DNA of 64,000 bases, from positions 93,734 to 157,733 of the IMG/VR virus record IMGVR_UViG_3300025141_000029. One strand, 5' to 3'. The translations under genes and the position numbers were made by a program. This DNA comes from a virus. The notes beneath the pieces are model-generated. The model searched no databases, was not told where the DNA came from, and saw nothing but the letters and a program-made list of their open reading frames with translations. Shown one piece after another: positions 54,067 to 62,736 of this stretch (the first letter of the stretch is position 1; the number at the start of each line of letters is the position of its first letter).

Positions 54067-57066
54067 TTATAGGCCCATAGAGGCTTCTTGTTCGACAGTT
54101 TCATCAGAAATATTTGTACTTTCACTTTCTTGATCCATTTGGCTGGGATCGTAATCTGGACTAGTCGGTTCTTCAACTGGTGTCATATCGTTTTCAAATT
54201 TATCAAAATATAGTTTGATATTTGTTAGAAGATAATTATAAAATAAATTTTGATCTTCTGGACTTCCAGTTAGTTCATCATATTTTGAGACAATTTGTTT
54301 TGAAATTTTCTTGAATGTATCAAACGCAGCATTTCTTCCAACTTCATTTTCGCCCTCAATACCGAATTGTTCTCTTTCGTCTTCAGTAGAGGTTGGTTCG
54401 CCACTTAGCTCTGCTTCTTCGTCTTCTATTTCTTTATCAGATCGGATATCAATAAAGCTTGGATCATCTTCTACTCGAATTTCTAAACCTTCTTCCTCTT
54501 CTTCTACTAATTCTGTCAAAGAAACTTCTGCCTCATCACCAGCTTGTGTGGTTACTTTTAAGGGTTCAATAGTATCTTGAATCGCTTTAAGGATATGATT
54601 TCTGAAAGACTCTCTTTGTTCTTTTGAACTGGTAAGTGTTTTATAATCATCTTCTAGTGTAGGTACTATATTCTTTAATAATTTTTCTAAATAATTAATA
54701 CCTGTTGTTTCATGTGCGGCTGGCTGTGTATCTCCGGTCGTAGTTTTTTCCATAAGAATAAATTTACGAACAATATTTCTTAAACGTTGTTCTTCAATAA
54801 TTTCTTGCTGTTTTTCATTCTTAAATTTGGCATTAATTTTCTTAATTCCCTCACGAATAATGTTACGTAAGCGAATTTCTTCATAAATTTCATATCTATC
54901 CATTTGTTCCATCCCTTCTCTAATTAGTCCTTCAGGTTCTCTTTTTCCTCCGGAAGAACCTTGAACAGCACTTACGCCAGATGCCTCTTCTAGTTCTTCT
55001 TCCTCTTCTTCTTCTTCGTCTTTTTTATGGGTGCCCCAAGTTGTATCTTCACCTGGATCATTAAGGAAAGGGACACCTATACGTTCTTCTAATTCTTCTT
55101 CTCCTAACATTCCAAGAGCTTTTCCAACGGCTTGTTTTTGTGTTAAGCCTTCTTTATCTTTTAAAAATCTAATTTTTCTAGATATCTTTTTTTGTTTTTT
55201 TGTTTCTTCATTCATCACTTCTTCAATTACCCCAAGAAAGATACCGAGTGATATACCCTGTACCTCCTCGTTAAGTGTATCTGATTTAAACTTTTCTTTA
55301 AAGAGATTAAATAAATCTTCATCAAAAAATCCCATAATACTTTCAAATTTTTCCTTATCGCCCATACCCAGAGCTGTGCGACAAGTTGTACCGCACATTT
55401 CGCCAAAACCAGGAATGTCTATTGAAACATGGGGAGCAACAGCTAATCTCCAATCATAGCCTTCTTTTGTTACACCACCTCTTTTTGAAAATCTAGGATT
55501 TTCTTTCATATCTTTGGCGCCTACAAAATATAAAACTTCTATTTCGCTGGGATCCCATCGCGATATTATTTCTTTAGCATTATACGGATTTTTAACTTGA
55601 ATAATTTGATTTTCTGGTATCCCATAGGTCATTATTACTTGTTTCTTCTCTTCAAAATTTAATGGAGATTTCGGAAGCTTGACACTGTCGGAAGTCGCGA
55701 CAAATGTATTGTCTATACCATATTCTCTAGCTATTTCATCGTAAGCTGCATAATGATGTTGTCCCATCGGCTGAAATCTACCAGGATATATAGCAATTAT
55801 TCTTTTTCCTTCGGTTTCGCCTTCTTCAACAATCTGTAGTGCCGGAATATTACCTCGACCATATTTAAATAATCCTAAAAGCTGGTTCATTGGAGCAAAA
55901 TTACCAGTAAATTTATAAGTAACACCATCATAATCAAAAACAAATCCTTCTGCCGCAGTTGTAATATTTTCAATCTTTTTTATTTTTTTCATTTGTTTCT
56001 GAAGGATTTTCATTGCTTCTTCATTTTCGGAAGTTTCAATTCCTTCCTTGGCGCGCTGAAGTTCAGCTTGTAATCTTCTAACTTCTGATTCTTGATCTAA
56101 AACAAAGGCACTTTGAAGATTTCGAATCATTTCAACTGAAAAATCATGTACTATGTCTTCTAATGGCTGAATTGCGACTTGAAGTAATTCTTTTACATTA
56201 CCAACAAGTATATTTACAGCTTCGATTTGTGCAGGATCTAAATCTTTTCTAATAACACGAATATTAATTCCTTTAGCACCCAGCATTTTTTTAATAAGTA
56301 TGCCTTCTTTCTCTTCTGAAAGTCTCACCTCTCTTCGAATTAATGGTAAAAGGCGTGCGATCATATATTCGCCAACTGTTTGACTATCGGAAACTCCTGC
56401 TTGATTTAAAATATTATTTAATCGATTGATAGTATGATTTAAATATTTATCATCTGATAAGCTATCAAGCCGACGAATCGCATTAACTTGTACACCAAAT
56501 TGCTGGGCGGCTATTTTATCTTGTATCTGACTTAAGGTATTTTCTAGTATAGTTGCTTGACCACTGAGATCCATTTCTTCAGATGTAAGAATTTTACCAG
56601 CTTTTAAATCAACAGCAAAGTGTCCAACTCTATGAATGTTGAGAAGCTTTGTGTCATAATTGATTACATTCGCATTTCTTGGATCTTGAACCTCGGCATT
56701 ATAAAAAATTATATAATCAATTCCATCTCCAAATAATTCTTCCTGGACTTCAACTGGAAAAGATTGTGCTGTTAACTCAAAAGCTTCGAATGCTTCATTA
56801 AATGCTTGCTCGACAGTTCCGCGGCCTCCGAACATTTGTGCTAATCCAGCAGCATCTAGGCCACCTTGTAAAACATTTGATTTATTACGCGCAGCTTTTG
56901 CTTTGCCTTCAGTTGTATTATAACCAACAAACAGATTTTGTCCGTCAGTTTTTTCTGTGCCTTCTAATTCTCCACTAGACGCAGCTTTAAATATATCCAT
57001 CATCTGAGAAAACTTCAGATCTGGATTATCATAAAGATGGTTCATATGTCCAGCAACGCCGCCCAT
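54067..57066 (-). CDS. double nucleotidyltransferase: ligase-like and cytidylyltransferase-like domains (999 aa)
   Basis: Residues about 30-400 look like the RNA-ligase/capping-type nucleotidyltransferase core: motif I 'GTEKTDGQNLFVGY' (KxDG) near 36-49, motif IV-like 'AEGFVFDYDG' and motif V 'YKFTGNFAP' near 380-395. A Rossmann cytidylyltransferase-like domain follows from about 430: 'AIYPGRFQPMGQHHYAAYDE'. Its HxGH motif reads GQHH. The C-terminal 350 residues are Glu-rich with twice-repeated 'RLRNI(I/V)R' helices. Such proteins sit near virion genes of marine myoviruses. The activity and the reason for two transferase folds are unknown. Confidence 0.7.
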   Translation of the reverse strand: MGGVAGHMNHLYDNPDLKFSQMMDIFKAASSGELEGTEKTDGQNLFVGYNTTEGKAKAARNKSNVLQGGLDAAGLAQMFGGRGTVEQAFNEAFEAFELTAQSFPVEVQEELFGDGIDYIIFYNAEVQDPRNANVINYDTKLLNIHRVGHFAVDLKAGKILTSEEMDLSGQATILENTLSQIQDKIAAQQFGVQVNAIRRLDSLSDDKYLNHTINRLNNILNQAGVSDSQTVGEYMIARLLPLIRREVRLSEEKEGILIKKMLGAKGINIRVIRKDLDPAQIEAVNILVGNVKELLQVAIQPLEDIVHDFSVEMIRNLQSAFVLDQESEVRRLQAELQRAKEGIETSENEEAMKILQKQMKKIKKIENITTAAEGFVFDYDGVTYKFTGNFAPMNQLLGLFKYGRGNIPALQIVEEGETEGKRIIAIYPGRFQPMGQHHYAAYDEIAREYGIDNTFVATSDSVKLPKSPLNFEEKKQVIMTYGIPENQIIQVKNPYNAKEIISRWDPSEIEVLYFVGAKDMKENPRFSKRGGVTKEGYDWRLAVAPHVSIDIPGFGEMCGTTCRTALGMGDKEKFESIMGFFDEDLFNLFKEKFKSDTLNEEVQGISLGIFLGVIEEVMNEETKKQKKISRKIRFLKDKEGLTQKQAVGKALGMLGEEELEERIGVPFLNDPGEDTTWGTHKKDEEEEEEEELEEASGVSAVQGSSGGKREPEGLIREGMEQMDRYEIYEEIRLRNIIREGIKKINAKFKNEKQQEIIEEQRLRNIVRKFILMEKTTTGDTQPAAHETTGINYLEKLLKNIVPTLEDDYKTLTSSKEQRESFRNHILKAIQDTIEPLKVTTQAGDEAEVSLTELVEEEEEGLEIRVEDDPSFIDIRSDKEIEDEEAELSGEPTSTEDEREQFGIEGENEVGRNAAFDTFKKISKQIVSKYDELTGSPEDQNLFYNYLLTNIKLYFDKFENDMTPVEEPTSPDYDPSQMDQESESTNISDETVEQEASMGL

Positions 57067-57077
57067 AATTAATCCTC

Positions 57078-58580
57078 TTATTTAGTCCATTTTTTAGTAA
57101 GCATCTCAAAAAGCACTTGATCTTTCTTCGAAGTGAAAGTTTCTTCTAATTCTATGACTCGTTTTTCATACATTTCACCGCTAGGAGGAGTTCCTTCTCC
57201 AAAGCCGGCTTCTTCAAGTGCCTTCTTCTTTATCTTTCTCTTTTTGTCGCGTTTGGCAGTAAACGCGCCTGGCGATGTCGATGCTGCGGAGGAAGGAGCG
57301 TTGCTCTTCGGCGTGACCGATTGATCTGTGCGTATAGCTGCGTCTGTACTTCCCGGCGTTCCGTACGGGTCGAATGAAGAGTCAGTACGCATCGATGGGG
57401 TATCCGACACTCGTTTGAAGTCCACCTCTGTCCCTTTTGGCGCTGGGGTAAGTCCGACTTCTTCAAGCTCTTTCTTCTTTATCTTTCTCTTTATCTTGTC
57501 ACGCTTTCCGCCGGGATGAGGGCCCGGGCCAGCCGGCCCAGATGGGGGGTTTTCACGGGGCGCGGGACGGCCCGGGGCGTGCGTGATGGCGCCCGGCCCG
57601 GGAGCGCCGACCTCAGCAAGCGTACCAGCATCATCTTCTTCATCTTCACGAAGCTTCTTGTTGCGTTTGCCTGGTATCCAAGGTTTATCAGTATCACCAC
57701 CCCTGGTGTCTGCAGGTTTGTTCTCTTCTATCACTCTTTTAATAGTGCTAGATAAAACTGTTTTAATTTGTTCGCTGGTTAATTTTTTCATTTTTTTACT
57801 CTCCGTTAAATTTTGATAATTTTGTTTTAATGAATCTTCGAAGTCTCTAACTAAAAAACCATTTCCTAATAAATAGGCTTCTCCTTCCATTCGTCTCAAA
57901 TGTGGATCTTTTTGTGCATATCCAGGTTTTAATGCTCCCATATGCTGAAAATCTCCTCGACAATTTTGAGAATGATGAACAAGCTCATGAGATAATGATC
58001 TTAACATATCTTTAGGGTGTCTGTTATCTACAAATATAGTAATTTCCATTACTTCTGGATTATAATAAGCAGTTCTGCCCCAAGGATCTTTAGCATTTTT
58101 AGGATCTGAGATTAAAATAACTTTTGCATCTTCTTTAAAACCTAATTTTTCTTTGACATATGGATAGAAACGTGATACAATATTTTCTAATTGACTTAAG
58201 TCTTTAGTAGAATTATTAGTAATATCGCATTGTTCTTCTATGGCATATTTAGTTCTACCAGTACCAACAGGTATATCTGCTCCTCTTGCCGGCTGGCGCC
58301 GGTATTGAGATAATTCATCTGCAACTCTTTTTTTATTACGTCTTAAATTATCTTTACGAAGTTCAGCAGTTCTTAGGGCACGTTCAAGTTTTGTTTTTTC
58401 ACTTCGAGTTATGGTTCGGTCTCTTAATTTAGCTTTTAAATTATTGATTATTTTATCTACTTTAGTTAATTTAATAACATATGGTTCAGTGCCTCCTTCT
58501 AATTCATCTTCCGCACTAACACTTTCCCATCTTTCATCTAAAAGTTTTTCTATTAATTTATATTTTTCTTTTATATTCAT
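57078..58580 (-). CDS. zinc-metallopeptidase-like protein with Pro/Gly-rich tail (500 aa)
   Basis: A helical N-terminal 110 residues precede a gluzincin-type core: 'SLSHELVHHSQNCRG' with H198, E199 and H202, and 'RRMEGEAYLLGN' (about 229-240) providing the likely third ligand Glu. After about residue 290 the protein becomes low-complexity: Pro/Gly-rich, then Ser/Thr-rich, with two copies of a 'KRDKxKRKIKKKxLEE'-type basic block. The tail region has locally very high GC. Peptidase function fits the motif; the target is unknown. It precedes the 999-aa gene by eleven bases. Confidence 0.65.
   Translation of the reverse strand: MNIKEKYKLIEKLLDERWESVSAEDELEGGTEPYVIKLTKVDKIINNLKAKLRDRTITRSEKTKLERALRTAELRKDNLRRNKKRVADELSQYRRQPARGADIPVGTGRTKYAIEEQCDITNNSTKDLSQLENIVSRFYPYVKEKLGFKEDAKVILISDPKNAKDPWGRTAYYNPEVMEITIFVDNRHPKDMLRSLSHELVHHSQNCRGDFQHMGALKPGYAQKDPHLRRMEGEAYLLGNGFLVRDFEDSLKQNYQNLTESKKMKKLTSEQIKTVLSSTIKRVIEENKPADTRGGDTDKPWIPGKRNKKLREDEEDDAGTLAEVGAPGPGAITHAPGRPAPRENPPSGPAGPGPHPGGKRDKIKRKIKKKELEEVGLTPAPKGTEVDFKRVSDTPSMRTDSSFDPYGTPGSTDAAIRTDQSVTPKSNAPSSAASTSPGAFTAKRDKKRKIKKKALEEAGFGEGTPPSGEMYEKRVIELEETFTSKKDQVLFEMLTKKWTK
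57207..57251 (-). repeat. direct repeat, copy 1, coding a basic KKKxLEE block
   Basis: About 45 bases within the peptidase-like gene, closely matching 57456-57503. Both copies encode a KRDK...KIKKKxLEE element followed by G-rich linker. The repeat suggests in-frame duplication of a linker-helix module. Confidence 0.55.
57456..57503 (-). repeat. direct repeat, copy 2, coding a basic KKKxLEE block
   Basis: Second copy of the element at 57207-57251, about 250 bases away, with a small insertion (an extra Ile/Lys codon). Flanked on one side by a strongly GC-rich patch at about 57511-57610. Confidence 0.55.
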
Positions 58581-59566
58581 TAACTTCCTCCAAAACCGGC
58601 CGGTGCGGATTTAGATCTTTTATAACTAGGTTTCTTACTAAAAGGGGAAACATTTTTTTGCCCCCCAAAACCAATTAAAAATTTCTTTTTAATACTATGT
58701 TTTTGCTTTAATCTTCTTTGGAAGTTGGCCTCCTCGACAATCGGATCAAATCTTTTGCGTACATCGTCTTCTAAATTATCGATCATTATTTTAAGTGAAC
58801 CTCGTACATCTTTATGTAAAGACATAATTCGATCATATGATTCATTAATTAATTTATAAAGTAATTTCAGATAACCAGTTCGTCGCAACATCTTGAATGT
58901 TAAATTTTCTGGTGAATATATGCCATCTTCTTTTAAGCCTAGATTTCTCATATTTTTAATTTTTTCTTTAAGGTTTTTTGCTGCGTCTAAGCTTTTAGGA
59001 TATTCTTTCAATTCAAATAGATCAAAAACTCTTTCGATCCGATCGATTAATTGATTGGTTTTTTTCGAAGTTGTCTCAAGATCAACTTCGAAATCAGCTC
59101 TGATTGGCTTTTTAAGCCATTTATTATTTTTTACAGAATATACACTATCAGATATATGTGGTTCTTTTTCATTTTGTACATAAATCTCTACTTCATGATC
59201 ATTCATTTTAATATTGTGTTTGTTGTTCCAGATAAAAATTTTGCCTCCGAAAAATTCTTTGACTAACTCTTCATTTTCATCCACATCTAAAAAATCTAAC
59301 AATATATGAAGATCAATATCAGAATATTTTGACCAATTATAGCCAGATAATGATCCAGTAATAATAACATCTTTGAGCTTTACTGATTTTAACAAATCTA
59401 ATGATTGAAAAAAATCATCGGCAATTTGAAGTAATTTTTGACGAACCGATTTATTAAGCACCATCTTGTGATTCCAAAATGCTGGTTGCAACTTTTCTTT
59501 TGGCACTAGAGATTCGATATCTAAGTCGGCTTCTTTTTTAAATTCTTCCCAAAGTGTTTTAATCAT
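58580..59566 (-). CDS. Pol-beta-type (MNT) nucleotidyltransferase (328 aa)
   Basis: 'ITGSLSGYNWSKYSDIDLHILLDF' (about 70-93) is the nucleotidyltransferase signature GSxxxxxxxxSDxDL, with two catalytic Asp. 'HEVEIYVQNE' supplies the third acid. The C-terminal half is helical with a Lys/Arg-rich end ('SYKRSKSAPAGFGGS' region). Proteins of this type transfer nucleotides to other molecules, such as in toxin-antitoxin MNT/HEPN pairs or kanamycin transferase. No HEPN partner is visible. TAATG overlap couples it to the peptidase-like gene. Confidence 0.75.
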   Translation of the reverse strand: MIKTLWEEFKKEADLDIESLVPKEKLQPAFWNHKMVLNKSVRQKLLQIADDFFQSLDLLKSVKLKDVIITGSLSGYNWSKYSDIDLHILLDFLDVDENEELVKEFFGGKIFIWNNKHNIKMNDHEVEIYVQNEKEPHISDSVYSVKNNKWLKKPIRADFEVDLETTSKKTNQLIDRIERVFDLFELKEYPKSLDAAKNLKEKIKNMRNLGLKEDGIYSPENLTFKMLRRTGYLKLLYKLINESYDRIMSLHKDVRGSLKIMIDNLEDDVRKRFDPIVEEANFQRRLKQKHSIKKKFLIGFGGQKNVSPFSKKPSYKRSKSAPAGFGGS

Positions 59567-59814
59567 CTTAGGTTATCCAGTTTTCCTTCTAGGCGGCCAA
59601 TAATACGCAATATTTCAGTATTATTATCTTTTATTTTATCGATATCTACTCGAATTAATTCAATTTCATGTTCTACTCGTTCCACTCGATCATCACCTAC
59701 ATTTTGAATCCAGAAAATAATTCCCGCGACTGTAGTAACTATAGCGACTCCCAATAAAATATAATCTCGAACTATACCAATACCCGATGATGTTACTGTG
59801 GTTTCACTGCTCAT
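59563..59814 (-). CDS. small membrane protein with coiled coil (83 aa)
   Basis: One transmembrane helix at about residues 17-36 ('YILLGVAIVTTVAGIIFWI') precedes a heptad coiled coil to the end ('HEIELIRVDIDKIKDNNTEIL'). This layout (short outside, TM, coiled coil) is common to phage inner-membrane spanin- or holin-associated proteins. The role here is unproven. Overlaps the next gene upstream by 11 bases. Confidence 0.55.
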   Translation of the reverse strand: MSSETTVTSSGIGIVRDYILLGVAIVTTVAGIIFWIQNVGDDRVERVEHEIELIRVDIDKIKDNNTEILRIIGRLEGKLDNLR

Positions 59815-60058
59815 TTTTTATTCCTTTTTTTATTCTTTCTTCTAGGCGTTTTAGACGCTTGATAATTCTTCTTTGTTCAACGTTTATACTCGGATGCTTT
59901 TTGTCGATAATTATGATTTTTTCTTTTTTAGAATCTTCTGTTTTTGTTATTGCCAATGCTGTAAATGCTAACACAGAGCTAATAAAGAAAAATATTGACA
60001 AGGCAAAGAGAAAATAACAAACCTTGCCGCGGCGGTTATTACAAATATTTTCTACCAC
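59804..60058 (-). CDS. small membrane protein (84 aa)
   Basis: Residues 14-36 are a strong transmembrane helix ('YFLFALSIFFFISSVLAFTA') after a basic, Cys-containing N-terminus. A Lys/Arg-rich helical tail (about 45-84) follows. It is co-transcribed and overlapping with the 83-aa TM/coiled-coil gene. The pair resembles a two-component membrane unit (holin/spanin-like), but no lysis function is proven. It is the first gene of the leftward 52879-60058 block. Confidence 0.55.
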   Translation of the reverse strand: MVENICNNRRGKVCYFLFALSIFFFISSVLAFTALAITKTEDSKKEKIIIIDKKHPSINVEQRRIIKRLKRLEERIKKGIKNEQ

Positions 60059-60079
60059 AATACAGTAAGTAGTTTTATG

Positions 60080-60108
60080 TTGACTTGAAAAAATTTATTA
60101 CATATAAT
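60080..60108 (+). promoter_or_regulatory. consensus sigma-70-type promoter for the rightward genes
   Basis: TTGACT at 60080-60085, 17 bases, then TATAAT at 60103-60108. This is a nearly ideal host sigma-70 promoter inside the 108-base divergent gap. Transcription would start near 60115 and run into the MopE/VWA gene. Its strength suggests early expression of the rightward genes, in contrast to the late-type box at phoH. Confidence 0.65.
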
Positions 60109-60146
60109 AATATTGAAATACTTCTATAATCTAATTATTTTAGAGG

Positions 60147-60167
60147 ATGGCCTTTAAGTATTATTAA
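60147..60167 (+). other. possible six-residue leader peptide overlapping the VWA gene start
   Basis: ATG at 60147 opens a 6-codon frame (MAFKYY) whose TAA overlaps the ATG at 60167 (TAATG). The only good purine run, AGAGG, lies just before 60147. Reinitiation could deliver ribosomes to the VWA gene, whose own Shine-Dalgarno is poor. This could also be chance. Confidence 0.25.
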
Positions 60168-62110
60168 TGAAATTTGCAAATATTGATGTAAAAATCCGAA
60201 TTCTAGCCTGGTCAATCACGTTAGTTTTAGTATCTCTTTTATCTTTCTGTGCTGAGGCTCAAAACTCTGATACCGGCAATATTAACAATATATCTGATGT
60301 AGATGAAAACGAAGAAAAAGATACTCTAGAGGAACCAGATATTATAATTATTCCATGGGAAGAAGAAGATGTCATCCCAGAGCCGGAATGTTTAGAATGC
60401 AAATGGTACTTTTGTCCTCCGCTCGATGAAATTTGGAAAAAAGAAATATGTATGAATATTTGTGATGATCCTCCAACACTTTACTCTGAGTCTGAATGTA
60501 TACAATATATGGAATGTGATCCAACACAATATCTTCTTGATGAGATCGATTGTATAACTGATGATGGTTATCCCGGTATACAACAAAAAGTTTGCAATAA
60601 AGGAATGATACAATATACAGATTGTGTTACAAACTGCGAAGAAGAATTATGTAATTATGAAGATGACGATTGCGACGGAGAAATTGATGAAGGACAACTC
60701 AACGACTGCGACGAATGTGGAATCATACCATATGAAGAGTGTAATAATTTTGATGACGACTGTGATGGAGACACAGATGAAGATTTGATTCAGCCTTGCG
60801 CTACAGCATGTGGAGCTGGATATGAAATGTGTTATAATGGAAATTGGATATCTTGTACTGCTCCTCTAGAAAATGATGAAATATGCGATGGCCTTGATAA
60901 TGATTGTGATGGCCAGATTGATGAAGGCTTAGATTGTGTTTGTACAATACAAGACGTTGGTGTGTTATTTCCATGTCAAGATGATCCTTTATTATGTGGA
61001 CAAGGCTATAAAACTTGTGAATGTGTAGATCCGGATTGTAAAAATCTCTTAATGACTGATTGTTACGCTCTATGTTATTGGATTCCGTCAGGAAATCCAA
61101 ATGAAATTTGTGATCCACTTACTGGAATGATATTAAGTCAAGAAAAATGTAATAATTTTGACGATGATTGTGATCAGGAAATTGATGAAGATCTCTATGC
61201 ACCTTGTTATACCGGTCCAGAAGGTACGATTATGGTTGGTATATGTATTCCAGGCGAAATGACTTGTGACGCTGGTACTTGGGGAAATTATAATGAAGCT
61301 GAAAGTTTTATTCCATATTATTGTAAAGATGAGATAGTACCTCAAGAAGAAATTTGTAATGGATTGGATGATGATTGTGATGGAATCGCTGATTGGGGCG
61401 ACGAAATGAAAGACACAGATGTTTTATTCATCGTCGATTGGTCTGGATCGATGATTGATGAAATGGGTGCAGTAATGATAGCATTAAATCAATTCGCACA
61501 AAATTTCAGCGATGAAGATGTTATTAAGTGGGCATTTATACGCGGACCGGTCGCCGTACTACCTTCAACTTCTAATGAGCGCTTAGAATTACAGCAAGAT
61601 TTAATTGGATTTTCAGATTTTCTGACTTCTTTGGCCGGAATAGATACGAATCCTCAATCGATGAGCACTGCTTTCGAAATGCTTTTAGATGCGATTTACA
61701 TATCAGTTCATAATATTACAGCAACGCTTTCGCAACCAATTTCCAATTTTCAGTGGATTGGTGAAGCTGGAATGTCCCCACATGTAATAGAATCAGAACC
61801 TCCATTACAAAATTTCAATATAAGTTGGCGTCCCGGGGCAGACCGAATAATCATCGTTTTTAGCGACGAACACCCCCAAAGCTACCTGGTACCTAAACTT
61901 GACATAGAAGACGTTAAAATGGCCGTCTCTGGCGTGCCTCAGCTTAAATTATATACATTTTCTCGACCCGGCTCTGATCAAAACAAGTGGGAACAAATAG
62001 CGAACGCTGGAAATGGAAACTGGTATAAGCTTACAAATAATCCTACTGAAATGTATGCTAGTTTAATGGAGATACTTGATGAGATTTGTAAAGGCGGGTC
62101 AAATGAATGA
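60167..62110 (+). CDS. secreted MopE-repeat and VWA-domain protein (647 aa)
   Basis: Signal peptide: a hydrophobic core at about residues 11-28 and a signal-peptidase I site AEA after residue 31. Residues about 40-160 are Cys-rich. Residues about 160-415 contain five repeats of the MopE-type metal-binding pattern (e.g. 'CNNFDDDCDGDTDEDL', 'CDGLDNDCDGQIDEGL'), each dense in Asp and Cys. A VWA domain from about 415 to 645 has the MIDAS site 'VDWSGSM' (D424, S426, S428). MopE repeats bind copper or calcium and are typical of Myxococcota-like bacteria. A phage-made surface or secreted protein is unusual. Confidence 0.85.
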   Translation: MKFANIDVKIRILAWSITLVLVSLLSFCAEAQNSDTGNINNISDVDENEEKDTLEEPDIIIIPWEEEDVIPEPECLECKWYFCPPLDEIWKKEICMNICDDPPTLYSESECIQYMECDPTQYLLDEIDCITDDGYPGIQQKVCNKGMIQYTDCVTNCEEELCNYEDDDCDGEIDEGQLNDCDECGIIPYEECNNFDDDCDGDTDEDLIQPCATACGAGYEMCYNGNWISCTAPLENDEICDGLDNDCDGQIDEGLDCVCTIQDVGVLFPCQDDPLLCGQGYKTCECVDPDCKNLLMTDCYALCYWIPSGNPNEICDPLTGMILSQEKCNNFDDDCDQEIDEDLYAPCYTGPEGTIMVGICIPGEMTCDAGTWGNYNEAESFIPYYCKDEIVPQEEICNGLDDDCDGIADWGDEMKDTDVLFIVDWSGSMIDEMGAVMIALNQFAQNFSDEDVIKWAFIRGPVAVLPSTSNERLELQQDLIGFSDFLTSLAGIDTNPQSMSTAFEMLLDAIYISVHNITATLSQPISNFQWIGEAGMSPHVIESEPPLQNFNISWRPGADRIIIVFSDEHPQSYLVPKLDIEDVKMAVSGVPQLKLYTFSRPGSDQNKWEQIANAGNGNWYKLTNNPTEMYASLMEILDEICKGGSNE

Positions 62111-62718
62111 TGAAGAAAATAACAATTTTTATCATCATGCTTTTATTTGCTGTTACGTGTAGTAATCACAATTCAACTATTTTTCTCAATAACAAGCACA
62201 AATTTATATATAAAAGACAACAATGTGATCCACAAAAACCTTTCCCACAAATGATATTGATTCCTTATTTTGAAAAAGCTACTCAAATAATACCAAATTG
62301 TAAAACATATCCAGTACATCAAACAACATTTGCTTTATTTATTTTTTATCACCAATGGTTAGAAAACTTTGAAGATAATAATATGGCAGTCAGAGGAATG
62401 CTAGAAAAAGTCATGATTGAGTGGGGAACAGAAAAACGTGTTAGTATTGGCGGCTATGATTTAAAAGGAATTCCGGCTGAAAATCAAAATATCCTAGGTA
62501 TTGTAGAGTCTGAAAATATGATTTGGGTTTGGGAAGGTTATAATCATAATATATCTGAAAGTGCTTTATTTCATGAATTAGTACATCTGGCAATTAGAGC
62601 GAAATATGGCGAGCATGGGGATCCGGATCATGAAGGATCTAAATATAGAGGATGGACGGCGGCACATACTAGAATGATTATTGAAACCAAACAAATGTTA
62701 CAAGCATTTGAATTATAA
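62107..62718 (+). CDS. secreted HExxH protein, possible lipoprotein (203 aa)
   Basis: The N-terminus 'MMKKITIFIIMLLFAVTCSNHN' is reduced here to its features: basic, hydrophobic, then Cys18, a near but not classic lipobox (AVTC). The zinc motif is 'FHELVHLAIRA' (H156, E157, H160), with H175 in 'GDPDHEG' as a probable third ligand. Residues Cys40 and Cys65 could form a disulfide. It is translationally coupled to the VWA gene by ATGA, so the two probably act together outside the cytoplasm. Confidence 0.7.
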   Translation: MMKKITIFIIMLLFAVTCSNHNSTIFLNNKHKFIYKRQQCDPQKPFPQMILIPYFEKATQIIPNCKTYPVHQTTFALFIFYHQWLENFEDNNMAVRGMLEKVMIEWGTEKRVSIGGYDLKGIPAENQNILGIVESENMIWVWEGYNHNISESALFHELVHLAIRAKYGEHGDPDHEGSKYRGWTAAHTRMIIETKQMLQAFEL

Positions 62719-62736
62719 AAAACTATTTATTTTATT

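Noticed and set aside
54311-55459. Ser-rich rightward frames antisense to the 999-aa gene
   Set aside because: Artefact of the Glu-rich coding strand; no start signals or conserved features.
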